Source: JASGDC01 sp047605865 (GTDB lineage: Bacteria; Actinomycetota; Actinomycetes; Actinomycetales; Micrococcaceae). From it: DNA of 64,000 nt. Location: assembly GCA_047605865.1 (NCBI GenBank), contig JASGFC010000004.1, positions 6,503 to 70,502 of the forward strand, read 5' to 3'. This document shows positions 51,465-60,842 of the stretch, piece by piece. Below the pieces are notes generated by a model. The model saw nothing but the letters and a program-made list of their open reading frames with translations. It had not been told where the DNA came from and ran no database searches. A program made the translations under genes and the position numbers. The stretch's first letter is position 1. Each line of letters begins with the position of its first letter.

Positions 51465-51494
51465 GGGTGCTACCAGCTGGTAGCACCCTTTTTT
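51465..51494 (+). terminator. Terminator between gap and pgk
   Basis: GGGTGCTACC (51465-51474), loop AGCT, GGTAGCACCC (51479-51488), six T (51489-51494). Only 39 bases remain before pgk, so pgk is reached by read-through or by a promoter in that short stretch. Confidence 0.93.
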
Positions 51495-51533
51495 CTTATT
51501 CATTAAGTTTAGATATTACATTTAAGGAAAATT

Positions 51534-52754
51534 ATGGCTGAAAAAAAACTCCGTAGCATTGATGATTTAGGCGATTTAAGCAGTAAAAAAGTTCTTCTTC
51601 GTAGTGATTTCAATGTTCCTCTAGATGGCACAACAATCACTGACGATGGTCGTATTCGTGCTTCTTTGCCAACTATTCAAAAGCTACTAGATGAAAATGC
51701 TCAGGTTATTATTTGTGCGCATCTTGGGCGTCCTGAAGGCAAGCCAGATGCACAATATTCTCTTGCACCAGTAGCACAACGTTTAGAAGAGCTTCTTGGG
51801 AAGAAAGTAACTTTCGCTCACGATACTGTTGGTACATCTGCTCAAACAGCGATTAAGAAGATGCAAGATGGAGACATCGTGCTTCTTGAAAACTTAAGAT
51901 TCAATCCAGGAGAAGCATCTAAAGATGATGCTGAACGTGAAGCTTTTGCTCAGCAATTAGCTGAACTTGCAGATGATTACGTTTCTGACGGATTCGGTGT
52001 AGTGCACCGTAAGCAAGCTTCTGTCTATGAAATTGCAAAACTATTGCCTAGTGCAGCTGGGTTGCTTGTTCAAAAAGAAATTGAAGAACTTCGTCGTTGT
52101 ACAGACAACCCACAGCAGCCTTATGTTGTAGTATTGGGTGGTTCAAAAGTTTCAGATAAACTTAAAGTTATTGAGAACTTACTACCTAAAGCTGATGCAC
52201 TACTTATTGGTGGTGGCATGAGTTTCACATTCTTGAAAGCACAAGGACATCAAGTTGGTAAATCACTCATTGAAGACGATATGGTTGATACTGCTCAGAA
52301 ATTCTTGGAAGAAAGCAAACAAGGTGGGGCAAAAATCGTTTTGCCTGTTGATATCGTGATGGCATCTGAATTTAATAAGGATGCAGATTATGCTGTTGCT
52401 GACGTTGATAGCCTTGAAGACACCAAACTAGGTCCAGATGCTATGGGTCTAGATAATGGGCCAAAAACTGGAAAGAAATTTGCTACAGAAATTGCTAAAG
52501 CTAAAACAATTTTCTGGAATGGTCCTATGGGAGTTTTCGAATTCCCAAACTTCGCGAATGGTACTAAAGATGTTGCTGAAGCAATCAAAGATTCTAATGC
52601 TTTCAGTGTTATCGGCGGTGGCGATTCAGCATCTGCTGTTCGTAACCTTGGCTTTAAAGATTCTGACTTTGGACATATCTCTACTGGTGGTGGGGCTAGC
52701 CTTGAATTGCTTGAAGGCAAAGAACTACCTGGTATTGAAGTTTTAGAAAACTAA
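51534..52754 (+). CDS. pgk: Phosphoglycerate kinase
   Basis: 406 residues. Transfers phosphate from 1,3-bisphosphoglycerate to ADP. LLRSDFNVPLDGTTITDDGRI (about 22-42), HLGRPEGK (about 63-70), VLLENLRFNPGE (about 118-129), VLGGSKVSDKLKVIENLL (about 200-217), the hinge, and nucleotide loop GGGDSASAVRNLG (about 362-374) are all there. Lies between gap and tpiA; tpiA starts 17 bases later. Cytoplasmic, monomeric, standard length. Confidence 0.96.
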   Translation: MAEKKLRSIDDLGDLSSKKVLLRSDFNVPLDGTTITDDGRIRASLPTIQKLLDENAQVIICAHLGRPEGKPDAQYSLAPVAQRLEELLGKKVTFAHDTVGTSAQTAIKKMQDGDIVLLENLRFNPGEASKDDAEREAFAQQLAELADDYVSDGFGVVHRKQASVYEIAKLLPSAAGLLVQKEIEELRRCTDNPQQPYVVVLGGSKVSDKLKVIENLLPKADALLIGGGMSFTFLKAQGHQVGKSLIEDDMVDTAQKFLEESKQGGAKIVLPVDIVMASEFNKDADYAVADVDSLEDTKLGPDAMGLDNGPKTGKKFATEIAKAKTIFWNGPMGVFEFPNFANGTKDVAEAIKDSNAFSVIGGGDSASAVRNLGFKDSDFGHISTGGGASLELLEGKELPGIEVLEN

Positions 52755-52771
52755 GAAAGGACATAAAACAT

Positions 52772-53551
52772 ATGTCACGTATCCCTCTTGTTGCCGGTAA
52801 CTGGAAGATGAACCTCAACCACGAAGACGCAACAAACTTTTATCAAAAACTAACTGAAGAGATGGCTCAAGCTAAGCTAGATGCTAAGAATCCTGAAGTA
52901 GTTATTTTCCCTCCTTTTACAGACCTACGTTCACTACAGGTTATCTCTGGTGATCAAGAAGTACAGCCTCAGTACGGTGGGCAAGATGTTTCAGCTTATG
53001 AAAGTGGAGCATACACGGGAGAAATTTCACCTGACTTTTTAACTAAACTTGGCTGTACATACACGCTAGTAGGGCATAGTGAGCGCCGTACTTTACATGG
53101 TGAAACTGATGCTGACGCACTTGCAAAAACAAAGTCTGCAATAAAAGCTGGCTTGACTGTTATGTTGTGTGTTGGTGAACCATTAGAAGAACGAAAAGCA
53201 GGTACTCAGGTTCAATACACTCTTGCACAGGTTAAGGCTGTAGTTTCAGAACTTTCAGCAGACGAACTTGAAAAATTTGTTATTGCTTATGAACCTGTTT
53301 GGGCCATTGGTACTGGTGAAGTAGCAACAGCTCAAGATGCTCAAGATATGGCAGCAGCGATTAGAGAAGACTTGGCAAAGTTGCACGATGCTAACACTGC
53401 TGATGCTATGCGTATTCTTTACGGTGGTTCAGTTAAAGGTTCTAATGCCGCTGAGATTATTGGACAAAAAGATGTTGACGGAGCACTTGTTGGTGGAGCT
53501 AGCCTAGATGCAGATGATTTTGTTAAAATTATCCAAGGTGCTTCTAGCTAA
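52772..53551 (+). CDS. tpiA: Triosephosphate isomerase
   Basis: 259 residues. Interconverts dihydroxyacetone phosphate and glyceraldehyde 3-phosphate. Catalytic Lys in AGNWKMN (about 8-14), catalytic His in LVGHSERR (about 98-105), and catalytic Glu in AYEPVWAIGTG (about 171-181); phosphate loop ILYGGSVKG near 218. AAAGGA ribosome binding site. Cotranscribed with pgk and, eight bases on, secG. Confidence 0.96.
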   Translation: MSRIPLVAGNWKMNLNHEDATNFYQKLTEEMAQAKLDAKNPEVVIFPPFTDLRSLQVISGDQEVQPQYGGQDVSAYESGAYTGEISPDFLTKLGCTYTLVGHSERRTLHGETDADALAKTKSAIKAGLTVMLCVGEPLEERKAGTQVQYTLAQVKAVVSELSADELEKFVIAYEPVWAIGTGEVATAQDAQDMAAAIREDLAKLHDANTADAMRILYGGSVKGSNAAEIIGQKDVDGALVGGASLDADDFVKIIQGASS

Positions 53552-53559
53552 GGAAATTT

Positions 53560-53814
53560 ATGAGTCTTGACATTATCAAAACTATTCTTCAGGTCACGCT
53601 TCTGATTATCAGCATTATCTTGACCTTGTTTGTACTATTACATAAGGGTCAAGGTGGTGGCTTATCAGATATGTTCGGTGGAGGAGTAACCTCTAACCTG
53701 AATGCTTCTGGTGTTGCTATGCGTAACTTGAATCGTATTACTGTCATCCTAGGTATTATTTGGATTGCAGTAGTTATAGCACTTGGTATTATTATGAGAG
53801 TGCAAGGCAGTTAA
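53560..53814 (+). CDS. secG: Protein-export membrane protein SecG
   Basis: 84 residues, two membrane helices (about 5-27 and 57-79) flanking the SecG loop HKGQGGGLSDMFGGG (about 29-43). It is the small helper subunit of SecYEG. The tpiA-secG pairing is standard in actinobacteria. Closes the gap-pgk-tpiA-secG unit before a hairpin. Confidence 0.93.
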   Translation: MSLDIIKTILQVTLLIISIILTLFVLLHKGQGGGLSDMFGGGVTSNLNASGVAMRNLNRITVILGIIWIAVVIALGIIMRVQGS

Positions 53815-53830
53815 AAAAGCCTAGAATTAT

Positions 53831-53872
53831 GATGAAAGTGCCCTCACAGTTTCTGTGAGGGCACTTTCCATC
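53831..53872. terminator. Long hairpin between secG and the convergent surface protein gene
   Basis: AAAGTGCCCTCACAG (53835-53849) pairs perfectly with CTGTGAGGGCACTTT (53853-53867), three-base loop; four more pairs (GATG, CATC) extend it past a one-base bulge. T-tails are short on both sides. Placed between convergent genes, it should end transcripts from either side. Confidence 0.75.
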
Positions 53873-53893
53873 ATGTTTAAAGCACATCAAATT

Positions 53894-54721
53894 TTAAAGC
53901 CGTGGGTCATGATAGTCTGTAGGATTATTGTTACGTGGTTTGCGTGATAGGCTTTCTTCTAAACCAGTATTAGCATGTGCCAGTGCAGCTTCTTCTTTTT
54001 TCTTACGAGATAAGTAGTATGAAGCAAGGCCACCAAGTGCTGCTAAAGTTAAGATACCAGCTATGAGCCAAGGAACAACACTAGATTTATGTTGGCTTGA
54101 GGAATCATTAGCAAAAGGCGTAGTATCAGGAGTACTGGTATCAGTTGAAGTGCTCGTATCGCTAGTATTAGTAGTGCTGCTATCTGTAACAGAGCTAGTC
54201 ATAGTTGGGTTAGCTGTGCTAGAGTCCGTTGCTTCATCTGAAGAATCTTGCTTTTCCATGAAAATATTGATGGATTGCGAAGTCTGACCACTAGTTTCAC
54301 CAGTAACCGAGACTTGATAATAGCAACCAGTAGTACCACCATCACAGTTAGCGTCAAGGGTTAGCAATGATGAGGTAGCATTTCCGGAAGCATCTGCTTG
54401 AATCTTTTCATGATCATCAGAAGAAGAATCATTATCAAAATTTTCATCAGCAGATGGGCCAACCGTGTTAATTTCTGCCCATTCATTTGGTTGCAATCCA
54501 GTCATGTTGAAAGAAACTGGTTGACTGGAATCGTAAGCTGGAGCATTGCTATCAGCGCTAGAAGCCTGTGTACCTGTTCCTACTGTAATTGATGGAGTCT
54601 GAGCGGTTGCAGAGGCAAAGGCAGAAGCAGTATCCGTTGCATCTGTAGTATCAGCTATGGCAGCTGGTGCAAAGCTTAGAGTTGCAGAAAACAAAGCAAC
54701 AGCTAAAATTTTATTCTTCAT
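53894..54721 (-). CDS. Exported, C-terminally membrane-anchored surface protein with Ser/Thr stalk
   Basis: 275 residues. Sec-type signal peptide (about 1-23, cleavage AIA/D), an outside beta-rich region (about 40-160) with a Cys pair (DANCDGGTTGCYY) probably disulphide-bonded, a Ser/Thr/Asp-rich stalk (about 165-210), one membrane helix (about 214-237, VVPWLIAGILTLAALGGLASYYL) and a basic cytoplasmic tail. The outside region (PSITVGTGTQ, PVSFNMTGLQPNEWAEI) recalls Ig-like neocarzinostatin-fold wall proteins of actinobacteria, but I cannot assign it. No LPXTG. GGAG ribosome binding site. It lies between the pgl gene and secG without obvious functional link. Confidence 0.75.
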   Translation of the reverse strand: MKNKILAVALFSATLSFAPAAIADTTDATDTASAFASATAQTPSITVGTGTQASSADSNAPAYDSSQPVSFNMTGLQPNEWAEINTVGPSADENFDNDSSSDDHEKIQADASGNATSSLLTLDANCDGGTTGCYYQVSVTGETSGQTSQSINIFMEKQDSSDEATDSSTANPTMTSSVTDSSTTNTSDTSTSTDTSTPDTTPFANDSSSQHKSSVVPWLIAGILTLAALGGLASYYLSRKKKEEAALAHANTGLEESLSRKPRNNNPTDYHDPRL

Positions 54722-54812
54722 GGTTCTCCAGAAAATAGTTCATGTGTAAGTAGTTAAAAATGACAGCACAACGTAGGTACTAACAAATAATAAAGAAACT
54801 TACTGTGAAATC

Positions 54813-55553
54813 TTATTGATCTAGTTCAGCAGCAGCATCATGATCAATAAGCCACAGTGTTTCATCTGTTCCATTAACAGCTGAAGCAGGATATTCCATC
54901 ATGTCAGCATTTTCAGAAAGTGAGGCTTTAACTGCATCCGCCTTTTCAGAGCCTGATACAAGACACCAAACTTTACTAGCACCACAAAGCATTGGCATAC
55001 TCATGGTAAGACGTTCTGGAGGTGGTTTTGGTGAGTCTTTTTCAGAAAGAAATTCACTGTCTTCACACTTTAAAGTTGCTTTACCTGGGAAAAGCGAAGC
55101 GATATGAGCATCTGGACCAATCCCAAGCAAAACAAGGTCAAACTTAGGACCATCCGGAAAGCTCTTAGCAACTTCTTTATTAAATGCCACAGCAGCAGCA
55201 GCTACAGAGTCGAAATCATCTGTAGCTGGTAGCTCATACACTTTGTTTGGATCAATTTCAATTTTGTTTAAAAGAGCATCAAAGGCTTGTACAGCATTAC
55301 GATCTTTATCGTCTGCAGCTACAAATCGCTCATCACCCCACCAAAAGTGAACTTTTGTCCAGTCAACAAGGTCTTTATCTTTATGGTCTGCAATTGCGGC
55401 CAAAGAAGCTATACCAATTGTTCCACCAGTAAGAACCCAATGAGCTTCACCCTGAGCAGCTTGTACTTCCTTGAGTTCTTCAATAACCTTTTCAGCAATA
55501 CTGTTTTTCAGTGTTTCCTCATCAGGATGCAAAACTACGACTGCGTGTGACAT
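54813..55553 (-). CDS. pgl: 6-phosphogluconolactonase
   Basis: 246 residues, DevB/Pgl family. Hydrolyses 6-phosphogluconolactone made by Zwf. VLTGGTIGIASLAAI (about 41-55), VHFWWGDERFVAADDKDRN (about 68-86), FDLVLLGIGPDAHIASLFPG (about 138-157) are the sugar-phosphate-binding signatures. Last gene of the tkt-tal-pgi-zwf-opcA-pgl operon, eight bases after opcA. Gluconate-6-phosphate dehydrogenase is not in this window. Confidence 0.94.
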   Translation of the reverse strand: MSHAVVVLHPDEETLKNSIAEKVIEELKEVQAAQGEAHWVLTGGTIGIASLAAIADHKDKDLVDWTKVHFWWGDERFVAADDKDRNAVQAFDALLNKIEIDPNKVYELPATDDFDSVAAAAVAFNKEVAKSFPDGPKFDLVLLGIGPDAHIASLFPGKATLKCEDSEFLSEKDSPKPPPERLTMSMPMLCGASKVWCLVSGSEKADAVKASLSENADMMEYPASAVNGTDETLWLIDHDAAAELDQ

Positions 55554-55561
55554 TATTAAAC

Positions 55562-56569
55562 CTACTTCTTAGTTGTTTTCTTTGCAGCTGTTTTTTTAGC
55601 AGTACTTGCTGGTTTAGCTGCATCTTTATCTGTAGTATTTTCGTGCTTAAGTTTTACGCGAGAAAGTCCTTTTGTGAGAACTTCTCCATAAACTTCATCA
55701 GCGTCAATGCGACGTAATTCTTCTGCTAAACAATCTGGTAGATTACGACGTGGAAGAGAAAGGGTTTGCTTTTGTTCACCTGGTTGGGTCAATTCAGCAG
55801 TTTCTTTACCTATAGGGCGGAACATATTAACTACGCCACCATCTTTGAATGTGATATTAACACCAGTAACACCGGTACCTTTACCAGAATCTTCAAGACA
55901 AGCATCCTGTTTGAGGTCTTTACCTAACCAAGCAGCAAGTAAATAGGAGCTTGGTGAGTCAGTTGCACCTTTAACAGTTATAGACTCAACTCTAGGATTC
56001 TTAAAATTGTTAAAGACTGCAACAAGTTGTTCACGCCAGTGCGTTAGTCTTGTCCAGGCGAAGTCTGTGTCACCATCAGCATAAGTTGCAGCAAGATCTT
56101 TTAAAGTTTTCATCGGGTCTACTGTATTAGCTGAGTCAGTAATACGGCGTTGTGAAATCTTACCAAGAGTACTCTTGGCAGCATTTTCAGGAGTTTCATT
56201 TGGCCATAGTGTGACAATTGGAGCATCTGGCAAAATGAGACCAGTAACTAAGCTAGCCTTCTGATTGATTAATTCGCCAGAAACCTCAAGGATAACAATT
56301 TCTGAAGCGCCAGCATCTGCACCTACACGGATTTCTGCGTCTAATCTATTAGACGAGCGTTGTGTATTTTCTGCTACTACGATAACACGCATAGGGTGTT
56401 CACGACTAGCTTCCTTAGCAGCTTTAATTGCTTCTTCTTCTTGACCTTTAGGTGTGGAAATGATGAGTGTTAGTACACGACCTAACGCAACAACACCACC
56501 TTCTTCACGAAGTTTAACGAGTTTATCGTTAACAGCAGCTGTGGTTGTCTTTTCAAGATGTAGTTTCAT
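55562..56569 (-). CDS. opcA: OpcA, glucose-6-phosphate dehydrogenase assembly protein
   Basis: 335 residues from ATG 56569, which overlaps the zwf stop by four bases (ATGA) and has GGAGG upstream; a TTG 12 bases earlier lies on that ribosome binding site and is not used. VALGRVLTLIISTP (about 26-39) and LPDAPIVTLWPNETP (about 130-145) are OpcA-typical. OpcA is needed for redox control or assembly of Zwf in actinobacteria and cyanobacteria. The C-terminus is a Lys/Ala/Thr-rich tail (KTAAKKTTKK) that may bind nucleic acid or acidic partners; unusual but low-complexity. Confidence 0.92.
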   Translation of the reverse strand: MKLHLEKTTTAAVNDKLVKLREEGGVVALGRVLTLIISTPKGQEEEAIKAAKEASREHPMRVIVVAENTQRSSNRLDAEIRVGADAGASEIVILEVSGELINQKASLVTGLILPDAPIVTLWPNETPENAAKSTLGKISQRRITDSANTVDPMKTLKDLAATYADGDTDFAWTRLTHWREQLVAVFNNFKNPRVESITVKGATDSPSSYLLAAWLGKDLKQDACLEDSGKGTGVTGVNITFKDGGVVNMFRPIGKETAELTQPGEQKQTLSLPRRNLPDCLAEELRRIDADEVYGEVLTKGLSRVKLKHENTTDKDAAKPASTAKKTAAKKTTKK

Positions 56570-58101
56570 GGTCGCCTCCAAGTACGTTTGTCATTGGCCA
56601 TCATCTGGTCAGCGGAATCAGGACCCCAGCCACCTGGAGCATAACCTTCAAGTTTATCTTTCTTTCGTGCCCAATACTTTTCAATAGGGTCAAGAATCTT
56701 CCATGATAGTTCTACTTCCTCTTGACGAGGGAATAGTGGAGGTTCTCCGAGAAGAACATCTAGTATAAGACGTTCGTAAGCTTCTGGGCTTGCTTCAGTA
56801 AAAGAATGACCGTATGCAAAGTCCATCGTTACGTCACGAACTTCCATTTCAGTGCCTGGCACTTTTGAGCCGAAACGGATAGTAATACCTTCATCAGGCT
56901 GAATACGTAATACAAGCGCATTGTGACCAAAGTCTGTATCGTCTTGTTCTTTGAAAAGACGAGTAGGGTTCTTTTTCATGACAAGAGCAATTTCTGTAAC
57001 CCTACGTCCAAGACGTTTACCTGTGCGTAGGTAGAAAGGAGTTCCAGACCAACGGCGTGTATTAACGTCAAGACGTACTGCTGCAAAAGTTTCAGTAGTT
57101 GATTTAGGGTCCATACCTTCTTCTTCAAGGAAGCCTAGAACTTTTTCACCGCCTTGCCAACCGCCATCGTATTGTCCACGAGCAGTATGTTTACCAAGAT
57201 CCTTAGGCAGTGTGACAGCCGCAAGAACTTTTTCTTTTTCAGCTCGAAGGTCTTTTGCTTCAAAGGAGATAGGTTCTTCCATCGCTGTTAAAGCAAATAG
57301 CTGCAGCAAGTGGTTTTGGATAACGTCACGAGCAGCACCAACACCATCGTAGTAACCGGCACGCCCACCAACACCAATATCTTCTGCCATTGTAATTTGA
57401 ACATGGTCTACGAAATTAGAGTTCCAAAGGGGCTCAAAAATCTGATTTGCGAAACGCAAAGCCAAGATGTTCTGTACTGTTTCTTTACCTAGGTAGTGGT
57501 CAATGCGGAAAACACTATCAGCAGGGAACACTTTCTCGATGACAGCGTTAAGTTCTTGAGCAGACTTTAAATCATGACCAAAAGGCTTTTCAATGACTAC
57601 ACGACGCCAGCTAGAATCTGTTTCTTGTGCCAAGCCATGTTTAGAAAGTTGTGAACAAACAAGTTCAAACATTTTAGGTGGGATTGCTAGATAGAAAGCG
57701 TGGTTTCCTTTTGTGCCACGCTCTTCATCAAGTTTCTCTAAAGTATCGCTGAGGCTATTGAAAGTGTTGTCATCATCAAAATCGCCTTGTACGAAGCGAA
57801 TACCTTCAGAAAGTTGATTCCAAACCTTTTCGTTCCAAGGTGTGCGTGAGTTTTCCTTCACGGATTCTTTTACAATAGCAGCGAAATCATCATTAGTGTG
57901 TTCACGACGAGCTACACCAACAAGCGCAAAGCTAGGTGGTAGTAGTCCGCGGTTTGCCAGGTCATAAACGGCTGGCATCAGTTTTTTGCGTGAAAGGTCA
58001 CCGGTTACACCGAAGATTACAAGTGAAGATGGACCTGCAATACGTTTTATTCGGCGATCCTGAGGATCCTTTAACGGATTAGTTTTTTTTACTTCTGTCA
58101 T
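56566..58101 (-). CDS. zwf: Glucose-6-phosphate 1-dehydrogenase
   Basis: 511 residues. First oxidative step of the pentose phosphate pathway, making NADPH. LVIFGVTGDLSRKKLMPA (about 27-44) is the coenzyme-binding start; RIDHYLGKE (about 196-204) has the catalytic His and substrate-binding Lys region; KPFGHDL holds the conserved substrate-binding Lys. Overlaps pgi by one base and opcA by four, so it is made as part of one translationally coupled chain. Confidence 0.96.
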   Translation of the reverse strand: MTEVKKTNPLKDPQDRRIKRIAGPSSLVIFGVTGDLSRKKLMPAVYDLANRGLLPPSFALVGVARREHTNDDFAAIVKESVKENSRTPWNEKVWNQLSEGIRFVQGDFDDDNTFNSLSDTLEKLDEERGTKGNHAFYLAIPPKMFELVCSQLSKHGLAQETDSSWRRVVIEKPFGHDLKSAQELNAVIEKVFPADSVFRIDHYLGKETVQNILALRFANQIFEPLWNSNFVDHVQITMAEDIGVGGRAGYYDGVGAARDVIQNHLLQLFALTAMEEPISFEAKDLRAEKEKVLAAVTLPKDLGKHTARGQYDGGWQGGEKVLGFLEEEGMDPKSTTETFAAVRLDVNTRRWSGTPFYLRTGKRLGRRVTEIALVMKKNPTRLFKEQDDTDFGHNALVLRIQPDEGITIRFGSKVPGTEMEVRDVTMDFAYGHSFTEASPEAYERLILDVLLGEPPLFPRQEEVELSWKILDPIEKYWARKKDKLEGYAPGGWGPDSADQMMANDKRTWRRP

Positions 58102-59732
58102 TATTTTCCTTTAATACCAAAGATTTTCTTAATCTCAGCAATGCCAGCTTTAGTATCCTTCAAATGAAGAGTCAGCACAGGGCGGCCAAGCTTATCGAGA
58201 ACGTTTGCATCTCCACCAGCCTGAGCTACAATAACTTCACCGAAGGTGAAATCTAGACCAGGAATGGCAATATCTTCAGCCTTAGTGTACTCGGTTGTAA
58301 TTTGAAGGAACACTCCCACTGGAGCGCCACCTTTATGATATTGCCCTGTTGAGTGCAAGAAACGTGGACCCCAACCAAAAGTTACAGGACGTTCTACATG
58401 TTCAGGAACAATTGCGCGCATCTGTGATAGTTCTGGATATTCTAGGCGGTTCAGGTACGCCTGAAGAGCGATGTAGCCTTCTTTTTTATCAACACTTCCA
58501 AGAAGCGTAAAAACGGCATGCTGAACAGTGTCACTATCTTTAATTAGCTTTGCAGCATTGCTATCAGCATATACTTCAATAGCGTCGTCAGAAAGCACAG
58601 GCTCTGGCTTGATAACTTTTGAAGGGTCAGCATTGAGCAACTCACGTGCAGCGACCTTAGCTGCTTCGACATCCGGTTGGTCAAATGGGTTGATACCAAT
58701 TAAGTAACCAGCAATGGCAGTGGCAGCCTCCCATAGAGCCATCTGACCGCCAAGAGTACCTGCAACAGCAAATTCGTTTTCTTTCAAATTACTATCGTTA
58801 ATGGTTTTTTGAATGCGTGCAACAACAGTATCGTCTAATTCGTGAGTATCTTCAAAGTCACCTTTGTTCACAACAACTGGAAGGATACCGGTGCCATCTT
58901 TACCTGTACTTTCAGCAAGTAGCTGTTCAGTCCAGTTACCGTAACCAATAATGTCAGTACCGTCTTCTACAAGAACTGTCTTATCACGGAAAGGTTTAGT
59001 GCCACCAATTGCACAAGCAAGCTTCAGCGCTGGGTTATCAAGGCTATCTTCTTTCACAATAGCTTCAACTTCTTTTGCATCATCAAGAAGTTGCTGAATG
59101 TCAGCGCCAGCAAGACCGGCCGGCACAAGACCGAAAGCAGTCAAGGCAGAATAGCGGCCACCCACGTTAGGGTTTGCTTGGAAGATTGTGTAACCATCTT
59201 TTTTCGCTGATTTTTCTAGGTCAGAACCTGGGTCTGTGACAACTATGATACGTTCTGTAGCGTCAATACCAGCATCTTTGAAAAGCTTTTCATAGAGGCT
59301 CTTTTGAGATGTAGTCTCAAGTGTTGAACCTGACTTAGATGAAACTACAACAGCAGTTGTATCTAGACGGTCAGAAATTGCCATCTGAATCTGAGTTGGA
59401 TCAGTTGTATCTAGAATTGTTAGTTCAACTTTGTCTGTTTCAGTAATAACTTCAGGAGCTAGGGAAGAGCCACCCATACCACAAAGCACGATGTGGTTGA
59501 TTCCCATTTTTTTAAGCTCATCACGCTTAGTAAGAATTGGCTTTACCAATTCCTGAGATGTTGTACCAAGATCAACCCATCCTAGACGGATTGAAGCTTC
59601 AGATTCAGCTTTAGAGCCCCAAATTGTAGCATCGCCAGCAGCCTGTCGAGAAGCAATCTTGTTATCTACAAGGTCTTGACCATGCTGGTCAAATGCATCT
59701 TGGGTAATTTTTCCTAGTGCAATATCAACCAT
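58101..59732 (-). CDS. pgi: Glucose-6-phosphate isomerase
   Basis: 543 residues. Interconverts glucose 6-phosphate and fructose 6-phosphate. CGMGGSSLAPEVI (about 83-95), VVSSKSGSTLETTSQK (about 129-144), the SIS sugar-phosphate sites, LLAESTGKDGTGILPVV (about 269-285) and QPDVEAAK (about 350-357) are visible. It belongs to the group that in some actinobacteria is fused to transaldolase; here tal and pgi are separate genes, sharing one base (59732). Placing Pgi in the pentose phosphate operon lets fructose 6-phosphate from Tkt/Tal recycle to Zwf. Confidence 0.93.
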   Translation of the reverse strand: MVDIALGKITQDAFDQHGQDLVDNKIASRQAAGDATIWGSKAESEASIRLGWVDLGTTSQELVKPILTKRDELKKMGINHIVLCGMGGSSLAPEVITETDKVELTILDTTDPTQIQMAISDRLDTTAVVVSSKSGSTLETTSQKSLYEKLFKDAGIDATERIIVVTDPGSDLEKSAKKDGYTIFQANPNVGGRYSALTAFGLVPAGLAGADIQQLLDDAKEVEAIVKEDSLDNPALKLACAIGGTKPFRDKTVLVEDGTDIIGYGNWTEQLLAESTGKDGTGILPVVVNKGDFEDTHELDDTVVARIQKTINDSNLKENEFAVAGTLGGQMALWEAATAIAGYLIGINPFDQPDVEAAKVAARELLNADPSKVIKPEPVLSDDAIEVYADSNAAKLIKDSDTVQHAVFTLLGSVDKKEGYIALQAYLNRLEYPELSQMRAIVPEHVERPVTFGWGPRFLHSTGQYHKGGAPVGVFLQITTEYTKAEDIAIPGLDFTFGEVIVAQAGGDANVLDKLGRPVLTLHLKDTKAGIAEIKKIFGIKGK

Positions 59733-60841
59733 TATTTGCTCTCCTTTAGACCAGTTTGAACTGTGTCTAGCAATTCTTTCCAGCTTGCTTCGAATTTATC
59801 AATACCTTCATCTTCAAGTTTAGCTACAACTTTGTCATAAGAGATGCCAAGTTTTTCAAGCTGATCAATAACTTCCTGAGACTCATCGTAAGTACCAGTA
59901 ATAGTATCTCCAGTAATTTTACCGTGATCATATGTAGCTTGAAGAGTTGCCTCTGGCATAGTGTTAACAGTATTTTCAGCCACTAGACCTTCAACGTAAA
60001 GTGTGTCAGGAAGGCTAGGATCTTTAACTCCAGTAGAAGCCCATAGTGGACGTTGTACATTAGCACCTTCAGCTGCTAATTTCTTCCACTGTTTAGTTTC
60101 TAGAGATTTTTCAAATACTTGGTATGCAAGGCGAGCATTTGCTAGACCAGCTTTGTTCTTAAGTGCTGTAGCCTCATCAGTACCAAGTGCATCTAATTGA
60201 CTATCAACTTCAGTGTCAACACGAGATACGAAGAAAGATGCAACAGAGTGAATAGTTGAAAGATCAATACCTTTTTCTTGTGCTTTTTCAAGACCAGCGA
60301 AGTAAGCGTCAATCACTTTTTGGTAGCGATCAAGAGAGAAAATTAACGTAACGTTAACGCTAATACCTTGACCAATAACCTCAGTGATGGCATCTAGCCC
60401 CTCAACAGTTGCAGGAATTTTAACGAGGAGGTTATCTTTACCAATTTTCTTCCATAGTTTTTCTGCTGAATCAACTGTCTTTTGAGTTTCACGAGCCAAG
60501 CGAGGATCAACCTCAATTGAAACACGACCATCTTGCATCTTTGTTGCTTTAGCAACAGGAGCAAAGATGTCACAAGCATTTGAAACGTCTTGAGTAGTCA
60601 TTTCAAACACAGCATCATCAACATCAGCACCTTGAGCTGCAAGTTCTTTCAACTGATCAGAGTATGCTTCTCCATCAGAAAGAGCATTCGCAAAAATTGT
60701 TGGGTTAGTAGTAACACCTACAACATTGCGTGTTGTAATAAGTTCTTCCAAATTTCCGCTATCAATACGTTCGCGTGAAAGATCATCGAGCCAAGGCGCT
60801 GTGCCGTTCTGAAGTAGTAGTTCTGTAGGGGATGTTGTCAT
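59732..60841 (-). CDS. tal: Transaldolase
   Basis: 369 residues, the long actinobacterial form. Transfers a dihydroxyacetone unit between sugar phosphates. GVTTNPTIFANALSDG (about 41-56), NLLVKIPATVEGLDAI with the Schiff-base Lys (about 136-151), and NVTLIFSLDRYQKVI (about 160-174) are family marks. One base separates it from the tkt stop, and its stop shares a base with the pgi start. Confidence 0.95.
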   Translation of the reverse strand: MTTSPTELLLQNGTAPWLDDLSRERIDSGNLEELITTRNVVGVTTNPTIFANALSDGEAYSDQLKELAAQGADVDDAVFEMTTQDVSNACDIFAPVAKATKMQDGRVSIEVDPRLARETQKTVDSAEKLWKKIGKDNLLVKIPATVEGLDAITEVIGQGISVNVTLIFSLDRYQKVIDAYFAGLEKAQEKGIDLSTIHSVASFFVSRVDTEVDSQLDALGTDEATALKNKAGLANARLAYQVFEKSLETKQWKKLAAEGANVQRPLWASTGVKDPSLPDTLYVEGLVAENTVNTMPEATLQATYDHGKITGDTITGTYDESQEVIDQLEKLGISYDKVVAKLEDEGIDKFEASWKELLDTVQTGLKESK

Positions 60842-60842
60842 T

